From Symsagittifera roscoffensis (Eukaryota > Xenacoelomorpha > Acoela > Convolutidae), in assembly GCF_963678635.1 (NCBI RefSeq), contig NC_087064.1, forward strand, positions 33,084,369 to 33,148,368: a stretch of 64,000 bases of DNA. The letters are read 5' to 3'. Numbering within the stretch: the stretch's first letter is position 1; each line of letters begins with the position of its first letter. The notes beneath the pieces are model-generated. The model was given only the letters and a program-made list of their open reading frames with translations. It made no database searches and had not been told where the DNA came from. The translations under genes were made by a program, and so were the position numbers. Below are positions 57,112-64,000 of the stretch, piece by piece.

Positions 57112-58098
57112 ATGCAGAAAGAGGGAAGGTTGTATATGAACAAGGACGGGATCGTGGCTTGCAAGAGAAAAGAAGACGACAAAGTCCTGTACAAGAATAA
57201 CGCGATAGTGTTGCCGCAACTCTATCAGACAGAACTTTTGTTCAGGTCGCATGATCAGATGGGCCACCAGGGAATCGACAAACTATATCATGGGATCCTG
57301 AAGCGCTTTGAGTGGCCTGGAATGAAAAAAGCATGCGAGAAGTGGGTAACAGCATGTCTGTCATGCCAGCAAGTCAAGGATCCAAGGGGTTAAGATTTCC
57401 TTTGCAGTCGATCGAGTCGTCTGAATTCAACGAGGTGGTGCAGATTGATCACCAAAAGATATGCATGACAGACATTGGTTATAATCAAGTCTTGGTCATG
57501 ATAGATCATTTCACGAAGTATGCAGAGGCCGTGCCCTGCATAACTGCCTCGGTAGAAGAGACGTGCGATCACCTGATCGTTATGTGGATAGCAAGACATG
57601 GTTGTCCGATGATATTTCAATCGGATAATGTAACAGCTTTTGTGGGGGAACTCACGAAAGAGCTTATGAGACGCTAGCCGGTTGAGACGCTCCATGACAT
57701 ACCATCCCCAGACGAATGGCTTAGTGGAAAGACAGAATCAAACGTTAGTATCGATGCTGAGGGTATATTGTTCCAGGTACATGACCGATTGGGACAGATA
57801 CCTTCCACAAGTGATGGGGGCTTATAATAGCACGCAACATTCCACCACCGGAGTTAGTCCACACATGATGCTAGCCGGACACGAGAAGTCTTTGCCCTTG
57901 ACTTTCTTCTACCCAGAGTATGAGGGTAAGAGGACGTCACCACAGGTCTATGTAAGGGATGTAATAAGACGTCAACAGGAGTTAGACGACTTTTGTAGAC
58001 AAAATACTGAGCAGGCACAAGCAAGGCAGAGGAAAAGATTTGACAAGAAAGCAGCTGGTACAAAAGCTTACCACCGAAAGGAACGAAAAAGCTCCTAA
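57112..58098 (+). pseudogene. Gypsy-type integrase (zinc-binding domain and DDE core)
   Basis: Frame 57112-57393 has the HHCC domain: H-D-Q-M-G-H (H-x4-H) and C-L-S-C (C-x2-C). Frame 57312-57677 has core strand V-V-Q-I-D-H-Q with the first Asp and F-Q-S-D-N-V-T-A-F with the second. Val replaces the usual Gly after S-D-N. Frame 57682-58098 has Y-H-P-Q-T-N-G-L-V-E-R-Q-N with the Glu. All three catalytic acids survive, but frame changes at about 57393 and 57677 and a stop at 58096 break the protein. In the family this enzyme inserts the cDNA into the genome. Confidence 0.8.
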
Positions 58099-59557
58099 AA
58101 ATTGGAGGGGACCGTTCATGATTACGGACGTGCACCAGGAGGGACGCTTTTATAGACTGAGTACTGGCCGAGCCGCTCATTACGAAAACATTAAGCCACA
58201 CAACCCATCGACAGAAGATTGGTGTATACCTGCAGACATGGAAGAGGGGGATTACTTGATGATGGTCCCTGTCAGTGAGGTCAACGAGAAGGGCACCAGG
58301 CGAAAGAACGATGGGAATGAAGTCGTAGAGGAAGGAACAAGTCCACCACTGGACCTGGATCCAAACGAGGTGATTGAAGCGGATGAAGAAACCTTACCAT
58401 ACGCAGAGGAGGACTGGCAAGACCCTGAACAAAGGGAGGTTCCCAAGAACTTGAAACCGGATGTTCCGTTCACGATACAGACTCGACAGATTGACAGAAC
58501 AAGATCCAAGCAGAAATACAACCCTTACGGCGACGAATTTGTAGTGGACAGGATAGATCTAAAGAAGATAGTGGAAGAAGTAGTAGGTCTAGAAGATATA
58601 ACTGTGTCACAGGACATTGACATAGTCGATGATCACGACGAGGAATGGATCGAGGACCGGTCGAAACCCGAAGTGGAATTCGACGACGAGCAACAGCAAT
58701 CCTACGTACAAAAATTGACGAATATGCGTGTCTTTGAGTGGTTGAACGAAATGACGTCGGACCCAAAGGAGACCAATGTCACGATTCAAGATGTAGATCG
58801 TGAAAGCATGAAATACAGGAAAACCGAAAGAGAAGATCCTTCCTGGGCTGCCCAGGAAGGGCGACTACTCATTCAGGCTTCCAATCTCGACTTGATATCC
58901 GGTATGCGATTGACGGGGACGTCGATGGATATTTTTGTCCGGGGAGTGGGGGTAGGACTTACCCACACTGAAAATTTTTTGATAAAAAAATTAAGAATAG
59001 CAAGAGAGACAGGAGATTTAGAAGCGGAAACAGTCGAGGACCCTAAGAAACCGGACATAGGAAGGGTAGTTGAGTCAAATTTTAACTTACCAAATGAATA
59101 TTCAAGTAGCACAATACTAACAGACAGCGATTTCATACTCACAAGTAGAACATATGCGATAGCAATCACAGCAGACATGAGTTTTAAGACAGCGTTAGCC
59201 GCAGATTTTAAGAGAGAATATAAAAACATAGAATTTTTTTGGAAGGAAAGACCAGGAATAGGGGGCGTAGCAGCCTTGCCTCCGGCGACGTCACAGATAC
59301 GGGGAAAGTACTTATGCTTCTTGGTGACGAGGGCGACGGAGAAGCGGCACGTGGACCCGGAGAACCTAGTCTTGTCTTTGACGAGATTGAGAGACTTCCT
59401 CGTGGAAAGGGAAGTGAAGGAGCTTTCGCTTCCAGTGTATGATCCGAACAGAGGACGACTGCATTCAGGGGAGCTGTACGCACTGATATACGTAACCTTC
59501 TCTGATGCTAAAATACAAGTATACTTACATAAGGAATATTACTTAAGTTTAGGCTGA
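58040..59557 (+). CDS. Integrase C-terminal GPY/F region, acidic linker and macrodomain-like module
   Basis: A 505-residue open frame, the longest intact one in the element. Residues ~20-60 carry W-R-G-P-F-M-I-T-D-V, the GPY/F module of gypsy integrases. Residues ~65-260 are Asp/Glu-rich. Residues ~360-505 look like a macrodomain of the TARG1/Poa1 type: A-I-A-I-T-A-D (strand), then A-L-A-A-D-F-K-R-E-Y (helix), G-G-V-A-A-L, G-K-Y-L-C-F-L-V-T, S-L-T-R-L-R-D-F-L, L-S-L-P-V-Y-D and I-Q-V-Y-L in the expected order. The Gly-rich loop (G-A-G in TARG1) is K-T-A, the position of its catalytic Lys is Arg, and no clear match to its catalytic Asp is visible, so binding or hydrolysis of ADP-ribose is doubtful. 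The assignment is my inference from motif order. It ends at TGA 59555-59557, where pol appears to end. Confidence 0.6.
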   Translation: MTRKQLVQKLTTERNEKAPKNWRGPFMITDVHQEGRFYRLSTGRAAHYENIKPHNPSTEDWCIPADMEEGDYLMMVPVSEVNEKGTRRKNDGNEVVEEGTSPPLDLDPNEVIEADEETLPYAEEDWQDPEQREVPKNLKPDVPFTIQTRQIDRTRSKQKYNPYGDEFVVDRIDLKKIVEEVVGLEDITVSQDIDIVDDHDEEWIEDRSKPEVEFDDEQQQSYVQKLTNMRVFEWLNEMTSDPKETNVTIQDVDRESMKYRKTEREDPSWAAQEGRLLIQASNLDLISGMRLTGTSMDIFVRGVGVGLTHTENFLIKKLRIARETGDLEAETVEDPKKPDIGRVVESNFNLPNEYSSSTILTDSDFILTSRTYAIAITADMSFKTALAADFKREYKNIEFFWKERPGIGGVAALPPATSQIRGKYLCFLVTRATEKRHVDPENLVLSLTRLRDFLVEREVKELSLPVYDPNRGRLHSGELYALIYVTFSDAKIQVYLHKEYYLSLG

Positions 59558-59917
59558 GTTTAGGTGGCATGCAGGAGGGCGTCATACTAAAGATGTGTTG
59601 TGTGTGACACGTGTGTTATGTCATGTTTTGTGTGATGTCATTAAGACTCTGGGTAAGAAGGAGTTGGTGACCATGAACAACTGAATGACGATCTTAGGAA
59701 TAGATCCAGAGTTTGGACTGTCCAATCTTAGGTCGAATTGCAAAATTTAATTATCAAAATCTTTTTATCTGACGGTTTTAATAAATTTTAATACAAAACT
59801 AGTGAAGAATTGACAAATGTGATATTCGTGACCTCTTTTCTAGATCCTGATTGATCGTTTAATCTCTCATTTGATTTCAAATCATCGAATCGATAATAAA
59901 ATCAAATTTGCAAGAAG
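59558..59917. other. Spacer between the gypsy-type and non-LTR elements
   Basis: GT-rich at the start (GTGTTGTGTGTGACACGTGT), AT-rich later. It could hold the 3' LTR or the 5' untranslated region of the next element. No matching LTR pair was found and no gene is seen. Confidence 0.35.
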
Positions 59918-60256
59918 ATGGATAATTTCAAATTGTACGAATTGATGGACCTGGCAGAGGCATATGTAGGACCGATGGTAGACGCGATCTATCGGAGGCT
60001 AATGGATCGAGGCTTCGCTCTGAAGGACCCAGAGGTAGTCATGTTGCTGACCGCCTTGATAAACATCTTGGGGCATGATAACCGTGGGGACCGAACAAGG
60101 AAGTCTTATTGATGGCAGCATATGGAGAAACGAGAGTACTAGACTGCCCGAACAGCTCAATGTGGTAAGCCTTCACGAGGCGAGCGGTGTGGAAGACAGC
60201 AATGCCTTCTCAAATTTCCTACACGACCCGAGAGTGCAAATGTTGCGAAGGGGTTT
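59918..60256 (+). pseudogene. N-terminal (ORF1-like) coding remnant upstream of 2A
   Basis: The frame 59918-60112 (M-D-N-F-K-L-Y-E-L-M-D-L-A-E-A-Y) ends abruptly. The frame 60075-60308 and the 2A-containing frame (open from 60143) then overlap it. In 2A-bearing non-LTR elements a protein is made upstream of the skip site, so these pieces are probably its remains. No domain was recognised. The 16-mer CTAGACTGCCCGAACA at 60139 recurs with one change at 63819. Confidence 0.45.
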
Positions 60257-62611
60257 TTGCCAAGGCGTCCGGGGGGTCCCGCTGACCCGAGACGCCTCCT
60301 TTTGCTAGCGGGAGATGTTGAGACAAACCCGGGGCCACTAAGATGGCCATGTGGACTCTGTAAGAAATCGGTGACCCGGAGAGGCTATTCAATGCAATGT
60401 GTGGACTGCAGGCAATGGTTCCACAGAGAATGCCTCGACATGAGCGTCAAAGAAATAAACGCACACAACAACTTCAGGTGGCACTGTGGCTGTGAACAGG
60501 AGCAAAGGCCTGCTTCAAGGAGGAGGGAGCGTGCCCCAACCCGGAGAGAACAAAGAAGACCGAAGGAAGAGGAAGAACAGGCACAGAACAACCACCGAAG
60601 AAACACTGGAATAGTCATCTGTCAAGTTAACGTGGATGGCTGGAGAGGTCGAGCAACTGTACTGCACAAATATTTTGAAGACCAGAAAGTGGACATGGCG
60701 CTGTTACAGGAAACGAAGATGCTTGAGACGACACCGAGTGTAAAGATGGAAGGATGGAGGGATCACAGACAAGAGAGAACCGTCCACAGGGTGGGTAACC
60801 AGCAACCCCAAGGAGGCGTGGCTATCCTCACCCGGGAAAATCTCGATGTCCAAAGACTAGACAAGCTGAGCCTCCCCAACCAGGCAGCTCTGGAGTCGAT
60901 CGGCGTTGAAGTCAAGACGAAGAAAGGAAGAGTGAAGATCTGGAACATGTATCGGCCCCCGGCTCGTGGAGGAAACTCCTACAGCAGGGACGTGGAGCTT
61001 TACCTGTCTGGGTGGCCGAGCGGAAAAGATGTCATCATAGGAGGAGATGTAAACGCACATGGTGTCTGGGACCACAGTGGACAGACAGACCAAGGGGGCG
61101 AAGAAATCAACGACTGGATGGCATCTAAAAACATGGTAGCTCTCAACAATGGAGCACCTACCAGGTACAGAGGCTTGCAGGCGACGGCTCCGGATATCAC
61201 GATAGCGCATGCTAGCCGTCTACATCTGATAAAATGGGAGATCGGAGATTCTCTCGAATCGGACCACCTCCCGTTTCTGGTGAAGTTTGCAACTGCAGAG
61301 CCGGTTAAGGAGAAAGCGGAACGCAGAAACTTTAACTACAAACGGGCGGACTGGGAAGGTTTTGCCGAAAAAGTGGACGACCTGGTGGAAGAAACATGGA
61401 AAGAAGAAGGATCTCTCGAAAAGCGGTACAAAGACTTCGTCGACATTGTCATGAAAGCAGCGAAAGCAAAAATTCCTATGACCTCTAGCAGAAAACGACA
61501 AACACCGTGGTGGAACGAAGAGTGCAATATGGCGAAAGAAAGAATGAAGGAGAGCTTCGATGAGTGGAAAAGAACTAAAGAAGAAAGGGCCTGGACAGCC
61601 TATGAGACAGCGAAAAGGAACTTGAGTCGGGCAGTTGCAGAAGGAAAGCGTGACTGGTGGAGATCATTCGCGCCGACACTGGACGCCCACGCCTCAGGGA
61701 CAAAGATCTGGAATACCATCAAAGGCATCGACGGAAGGAGCAAACAACCGCTTCCAGCCAACCAGATCATATCGGGAAACTGCACTGCACGCTCCAACAA
61801 TGAGAAAGCAGATCTCGCAATGAAGACGTATGCCCAAGTCAGCAGAGTACAAGTGGACAGAGTCAAGTCCAAAACAGCGTACACAGATGTTCGAGAACAC
61901 CTTAAGGAAGAACCCGAGGAATGCGACGACACCGGCATCGAGTTTTCGCCGAGCGAGCTGTACAAAGTGCTTAGCAAGACCAAGAATAGTGCAGCAGGAG
62001 AGGACAGAGTCATGTCTCAGATGCTGAAACACTTCTCGTACTCCGGCCAGGAACTCCTGCTGAAGATTTTGAACAGGAGCTGGGTGGAAAGCCGTGTCCC
62101 AGCCAAGTGGAAACAGGCAGTGATCGTGCCCATCAGGAAACCGAAAAAGCCAGCGGATGCGATAAAGAGCTATAGGCCGGCTTCCCTCCTCAGTTGCGTT
62201 TCCAAGGCGCTTGAAGCTTTGGTGACAAACAGGCTGAAGAAGTGGGTGAGAACAAACAACATCATTCCGGTGGAACAGTCAGGTTTCCAATCGCGCAGGA
62301 CCACTCAAGACGTACTGGCGAACATCACCCAGTCGGCGATGGATAACCTGCAGGCCAAGAAGAGGACTATCGTAGCGGCGGTGGACTTCAGAGCGGCTTT
62401 TGATACAGTCTGGCGGGGAGGTCTCCTCAGAGACATGGCGCGCCTAAACCTTCACCCGGTTGCTGTGAAGTCGCTTCAGTCCTTTCTGAGGGACAGACGG
62501 GCGGTTGTGCGATGGGAAGATAAAACCAGCAGATGCCGTATCCTGAAAGAAGGAGAGCAACGGCAGGTCTACCCGGCGCTATCAAGGCAATGGCTCCTAG
62601 CGCTGAGGTAG
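60257..62611 (+). CDS. Non-LTR ORF2: 2A, PHD-like finger, APE endonuclease, RT N-terminal half
   Basis: A 784-residue frame, open from 60143. The start shown is not certain, because a 2A-led protein needs no own ATG. Residues ~19-27 are G-D-V-E-T-N-P-G-P. A Cys/His finger follows (C-G-L-C, C-V-D-C-R-Q-W-F-H-R-E-C, W-H-C-G-C; ~32-79), PHD-like. The APE-type endonuclease spans ~118-350 with all key motifs: N-V-D, L-L-Q-E-T-K, M-Y-R-P-P, I-G-G-D-V-N-A-H and E-S-D-H-L-P-F. The RT follows: W-K-Q-A-V-I-V-P-I, S-Y-R-P-A-S-L-L-S-C, G-F-Q-S-R-R-T-T-Q-D and block A A-A-V-D-F-R-A-A-F-D-T-V. The frame then leaves RT sequence after I-L-K-E-G at about 62545. The endonuclease would nick target DNA and the RT would prime from it. 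The endonuclease part looks intact. Confidence 0.85.
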   Translation: MPRRPGGPADPRRLLLLAGDVETNPGPLRWPCGLCKKSVTRRGYSMQCVDCRQWFHRECLDMSVKEINAHNNFRWHCGCEQEQRPASRRRERAPTRREQRRPKEEEEQAQNNHRRNTGIVICQVNVDGWRGRATVLHKYFEDQKVDMALLQETKMLETTPSVKMEGWRDHRQERTVHRVGNQQPQGGVAILTRENLDVQRLDKLSLPNQAALESIGVEVKTKKGRVKIWNMYRPPARGGNSYSRDVELYLSGWPSGKDVIIGGDVNAHGVWDHSGQTDQGGEEINDWMASKNMVALNNGAPTRYRGLQATAPDITIAHASRLHLIKWEIGDSLESDHLPFLVKFATAEPVKEKAERRNFNYKRADWEGFAEKVDDLVEETWKEEGSLEKRYKDFVDIVMKAAKAKIPMTSSRKRQTPWWNEECNMAKERMKESFDEWKRTKEERAWTAYETAKRNLSRAVAEGKRDWWRSFAPTLDAHASGTKIWNTIKGIDGRSKQPLPANQIISGNCTARSNNEKADLAMKTYAQVSRVQVDRVKSKTAYTDVREHLKEEPEECDDTGIEFSPSELYKVLSKTKNSAAGEDRVMSQMLKHFSYSGQELLLKILNRSWVESRVPAKWKQAVIVPIRKPKKPADAIKSYRPASLLSCVSKALEALVTNRLKKWVRTNNIIPVEQSGFQSRRTTQDVLANITQSAMDNLQAKKRTIVAAVDFRAAFDTVWRGGLLRDMARLNLHPVAVKSLQSFLRDRRAVVRWEDKTSRCRILKEGEQRQVYPALSRQWLLALR
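60311..60337 (+). other. 2A ribosome-skipping site (DVETNPGP)
   Basis: The codons GGA GAT GTT GAG ACA AAC CCG GGG CCA match the canonical D-V/I-E-x-N-P-G-P. In known 2A peptides the ribosome fails to join the last Gly (60332-60334) to Pro (60335-60337), splitting the product during translation. The upstream L-L-L-L-A stretch is also typical of 2A sequences in non-LTR elements. Confidence 0.85.
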
Positions 62612-63132
62612 ACCAGTTCGCCGACGACCTCACTGTTTGCACAGAAGACATGACAGTAGAGGGAGCGGCCAAAAAAATGCAGCCAGCTCTCAATGCGATC
62701 GAGATATGGGCCAAGGAGAACAAAAATGAGATTGCAGCAGACAAAACGGAGGTGCTGGTGATTAGCTTGGACCCCAGAGAAACAGCGGGGAAGGCAGTCC
62801 CTGAGCTGATGATGGACAACACAAGAATCAGATCGGAGAAACAAGCGACAATTCTTGGAGTTTCCATAGACTCCCAGCTGACCTTCACGAGTCACTGCCA
62901 GAACATGGCGAAGAAAATCTCGAAGAGGACACAAGTACTTTCCGCGTTGGCGGGGAAGAACTGGGAAATCGTGGCGAACGATCTCCGCAGTGTGTACTGC
63001 AGTTATGTCCGACCGGGAGGACTCTACAGTTCGGAAATTGGGGGCCCGTTTCTAGCCAGGACCAACATCAACAGGCTAGAAGTTGTCAACAACAGGGCAG
63101 CGGCAATAATAACGGGTACCCCACGCGGATAG
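62533..63132 (+). pseudogene. Non-LTR RT, second half with FADD catalytic block
   Basis: In a different frame from ORF2, D-Q-F-A-D-D-L-T-V (62611-62637) is RT block C. It is followed by I-A-A-D-K-T-E-V-L-V-I, T-I-L-G-V-S-I-D-S-Q-L-T-F-T-S-H and V-N-N-R-A-A-A-I-I-T-G. The block normally between A and C (G-V-P-Q-G-S) is not found in either frame around 62545-62600, so sequence was lost or replaced there. Ends in a stop at 63130. Confidence 0.75.
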
Positions 63133-63690
63133 CCAGCAAGCGCGATCAAGTGCGAAGCCATGATTCAGAACATTGACCTGATCATTGCGGACGGAGCAGC
63201 CATGCAGATGGTAAAGTACCTTGAGCTACCAGAAGACCATCATCTGTGTAAACTGGCAGAGAGAGAAGTCACCACGAGACTGAAGGCCAGGGCTGAGAAC
63301 TCTTTCAGACCCGACTAGCGCAGGGTAGCAAGAAACAGCGTAAACGAGCTGCCACAGGGTATGGATCCAAGAGAAATGATCCTGAGAGGAAAAGATGCAA
63401 AGAACGAAGAAAGGTACCAGACGGAAACACCACCAAACTCAAAACACCGACAAGCTTTCAACGAAGAACATCTACCACGCTCAGTAAACAGAACGCGCGC
63501 AGGAGAGACGTTTCTGTACAGACTGAGAGTAAACAGAGAAACATCACTCAAGGACACCAAGTACAGATTTCGGCTATCACAGAATCCTATATGCGAGCAC
63601 TGCGATGAGGAAGAACCAGAAACAACGGAACACTACCTACAAATTGGGACCGGGCCAGAAAACAGCACCTGGGAAGAAACCCAACCTTGA
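63133..63690 (+). pseudogene. C-terminal tail of the non-LTR ORF2 with Cys/His knuckle
   Basis: The same frame continues past the stop at 63130 and another at 63318. The frame 63361-63690 carries Y-R-F-R-L-S, then I-C-E-H-C-D-E-E-E-P-E-T-T-E-H-Y, the 'C-x2-C...E-T-x-x-H' knuckle often found at the end of APE-type ORF2 proteins. The last Cys of the motif is not obvious (I-G-T-G follows). Ends at TGA 63688-63690. Confidence 0.6.
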
Positions 63691-63777
63691 CGCTTTTGCA
63701 GACCAACCCCATTAACATCATCTTATTCGCAATAAGCACTGGACATTTCAAGTCCCCCGATTATCAGGAGGGCTCCT

Positions 63778-63780
<3 letters not shown>

Positions 63781-63818
<38 letters not shown>
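63781..63818 (+). repeat. (CA)19 microsatellite
   Basis: An uninterrupted CA dinucleotide run. It lies about 90 bp after the ORF2 stop and directly before a coding-like sequence similar to the element's own 5' region, so it may be the 3' tail of the non-LTR element. Confidence 0.9.
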
Positions 63819-63822
<4 letters not shown>

Positions 63823-64000
63823 ACCGCCCGAACATGAGAGTGATGAGGTGGAGAAACGGGGCTCTATCAGGGAGTGACTTGGCGAACGAGCCTGGATTGG
63901 GAAGTTCAAGGACCTACCAGCCAAGTGAGATGCCTTTGCCCACCAAGCCTAAGCCTGGACTGAGGAGGATGCATCAGGAGATGAACAACAAGGCTGCTTC
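63819..64000 (+). CDS. Open frame leaving the window, possible second non-LTR copy
   Basis: The frame L-D-R-P-N-M-R-V-M-R-W-R-N-G stays open for 60 codons to the end of the window. The rest is rich in Pro, Ser and Lys (P-L-P-T-K-P-K-P-G-L). Its first 16 bases match 60139-60154 with one change (L-D-C-P-N there). After that the two differ. It may be the ORF1 region of a second copy in which sequence missing from the first is kept, but no domain is recognised. Confidence 0.4.

Larger units (their letters stand above)
50249..59557 (+). mobile_element. Decayed Ty3/gypsy-type LTR retrotransposon with macrodomain-like tail
   Basis: The domain order is gag (coiled coil, capsid, two CCHC knuckles), protease, RT, RNase H, long spacer, integrase (zinc-binding domain, DDE core, GPY/F), acidic linker, macrodomain-like module. 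Protease-RT-RNase H-integrase is the Ty3/gypsy order. The copy is dead: many frameshifts and stops, Asn for the protease catalytic Asp, and an RT deletion removing block C. LTRs, primer-binding site and polypurine tract were not identified, so the true ends are unknown. It is GC-richer than the first half of the window. Confidence 0.8.
59918..63818 (+). mobile_element. Non-LTR retrotransposon with 2A peptide, PHD-like finger, APE endonuclease and RT
   Basis: The domain order is a short N-terminal frame, a 2A motif, a Cys/His finger, an APE-type endonuclease, an RT and a C-terminal C-x2-C...H knuckle, followed by a short untranslated end and (CA)19. This fits the CR1/L2-like group of APE non-LTR elements, several of which are known to use 2A sequences. 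The clade is an inference. It is broken by a frameshift before the 2A, a rearrangement in the RT and stops near 63130 and 63318. The (CA) run could be its simple-repeat 3' tail. Confidence 0.75.

Noticed and set aside
50249-59917. LTR pair around the gypsy-type element
   Set aside because: Comparing 49500-50248 with 59558-59917 by eye gave no shared sequence, so no LTR is annotated.

Overview
This window is animal nuclear DNA, most likely from an invertebrate. The evidence is two spliced host genes with GT-AG introns (an LC3-type autophagy gene and an RNA-binding protein gene), tRNA-derived SINE-like pieces, and dense layers of metazoan-type transposable elements. There are no operons, bacterial ribosome-binding sites or CRISPR arrays. 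The first ~34 kb is strongly AT-rich. The retroelement block at 50-64 kb is visibly GC-richer.

Layout. 1-0.8 kb: a degenerate ~75-bp tandem repeat. 2.1-3.4 kb: relic of a non-LTR reverse transcriptase split by a SINE-like insertion. 3.7-11.7 kb (minus): four joined exons of an RRM protein resembling RBM45, with two Helitrons sitting 5' end to 5' end in one ~6.3-kb intron. 14-23 kb: more Helitrons of the same family, each carrying ~160-bp internal tandem repeats, plus a second split RT relic. 26.7-29.2 kb (minus): a complete three-exon LC3/ATG8 gene most like LC3C. 29.5-31 kb: a nested nest of MITEs with 8-bp target duplications (hAT-like). 33.8-37.8 kb: a Helitron holding a Ty1/copia pol fragment. 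36.1-49.4 kb: a near-identical ~6.7-kb tandem duplication whose junction lies where copia coding sequence matches a 25-bp minisatellite. 50.2-59.6 kb: a decayed Ty3/gypsy-type element with an oversized RNase H-integrase spacer and a C-terminal macrodomain-like module. 59.9-63.8 kb: a non-LTR retrotransposon with a canonical 2A peptide (DVETNPGP), a PHD-like finger, an APE-type endonuclease and a broken RT. A possible second copy starts after a (CA)19 run and leaves the window.

How it fits together. Only two host genes are supported. Everything else is mobile DNA in layers: SINEs, MITEs and Helitrons sit inside introns and inside older retroelement relics, and Helitrons have picked up retroelement sequence. 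The most unusual coding content is the macrodomain-like tail on an LTR-retrotransposon polyprotein and the intact 2A motif in the non-LTR element. Both elements are broken in this copy by frameshifts, stops, deletions and an active-site substitution. Family-level calls come from motif reading, not database searches.
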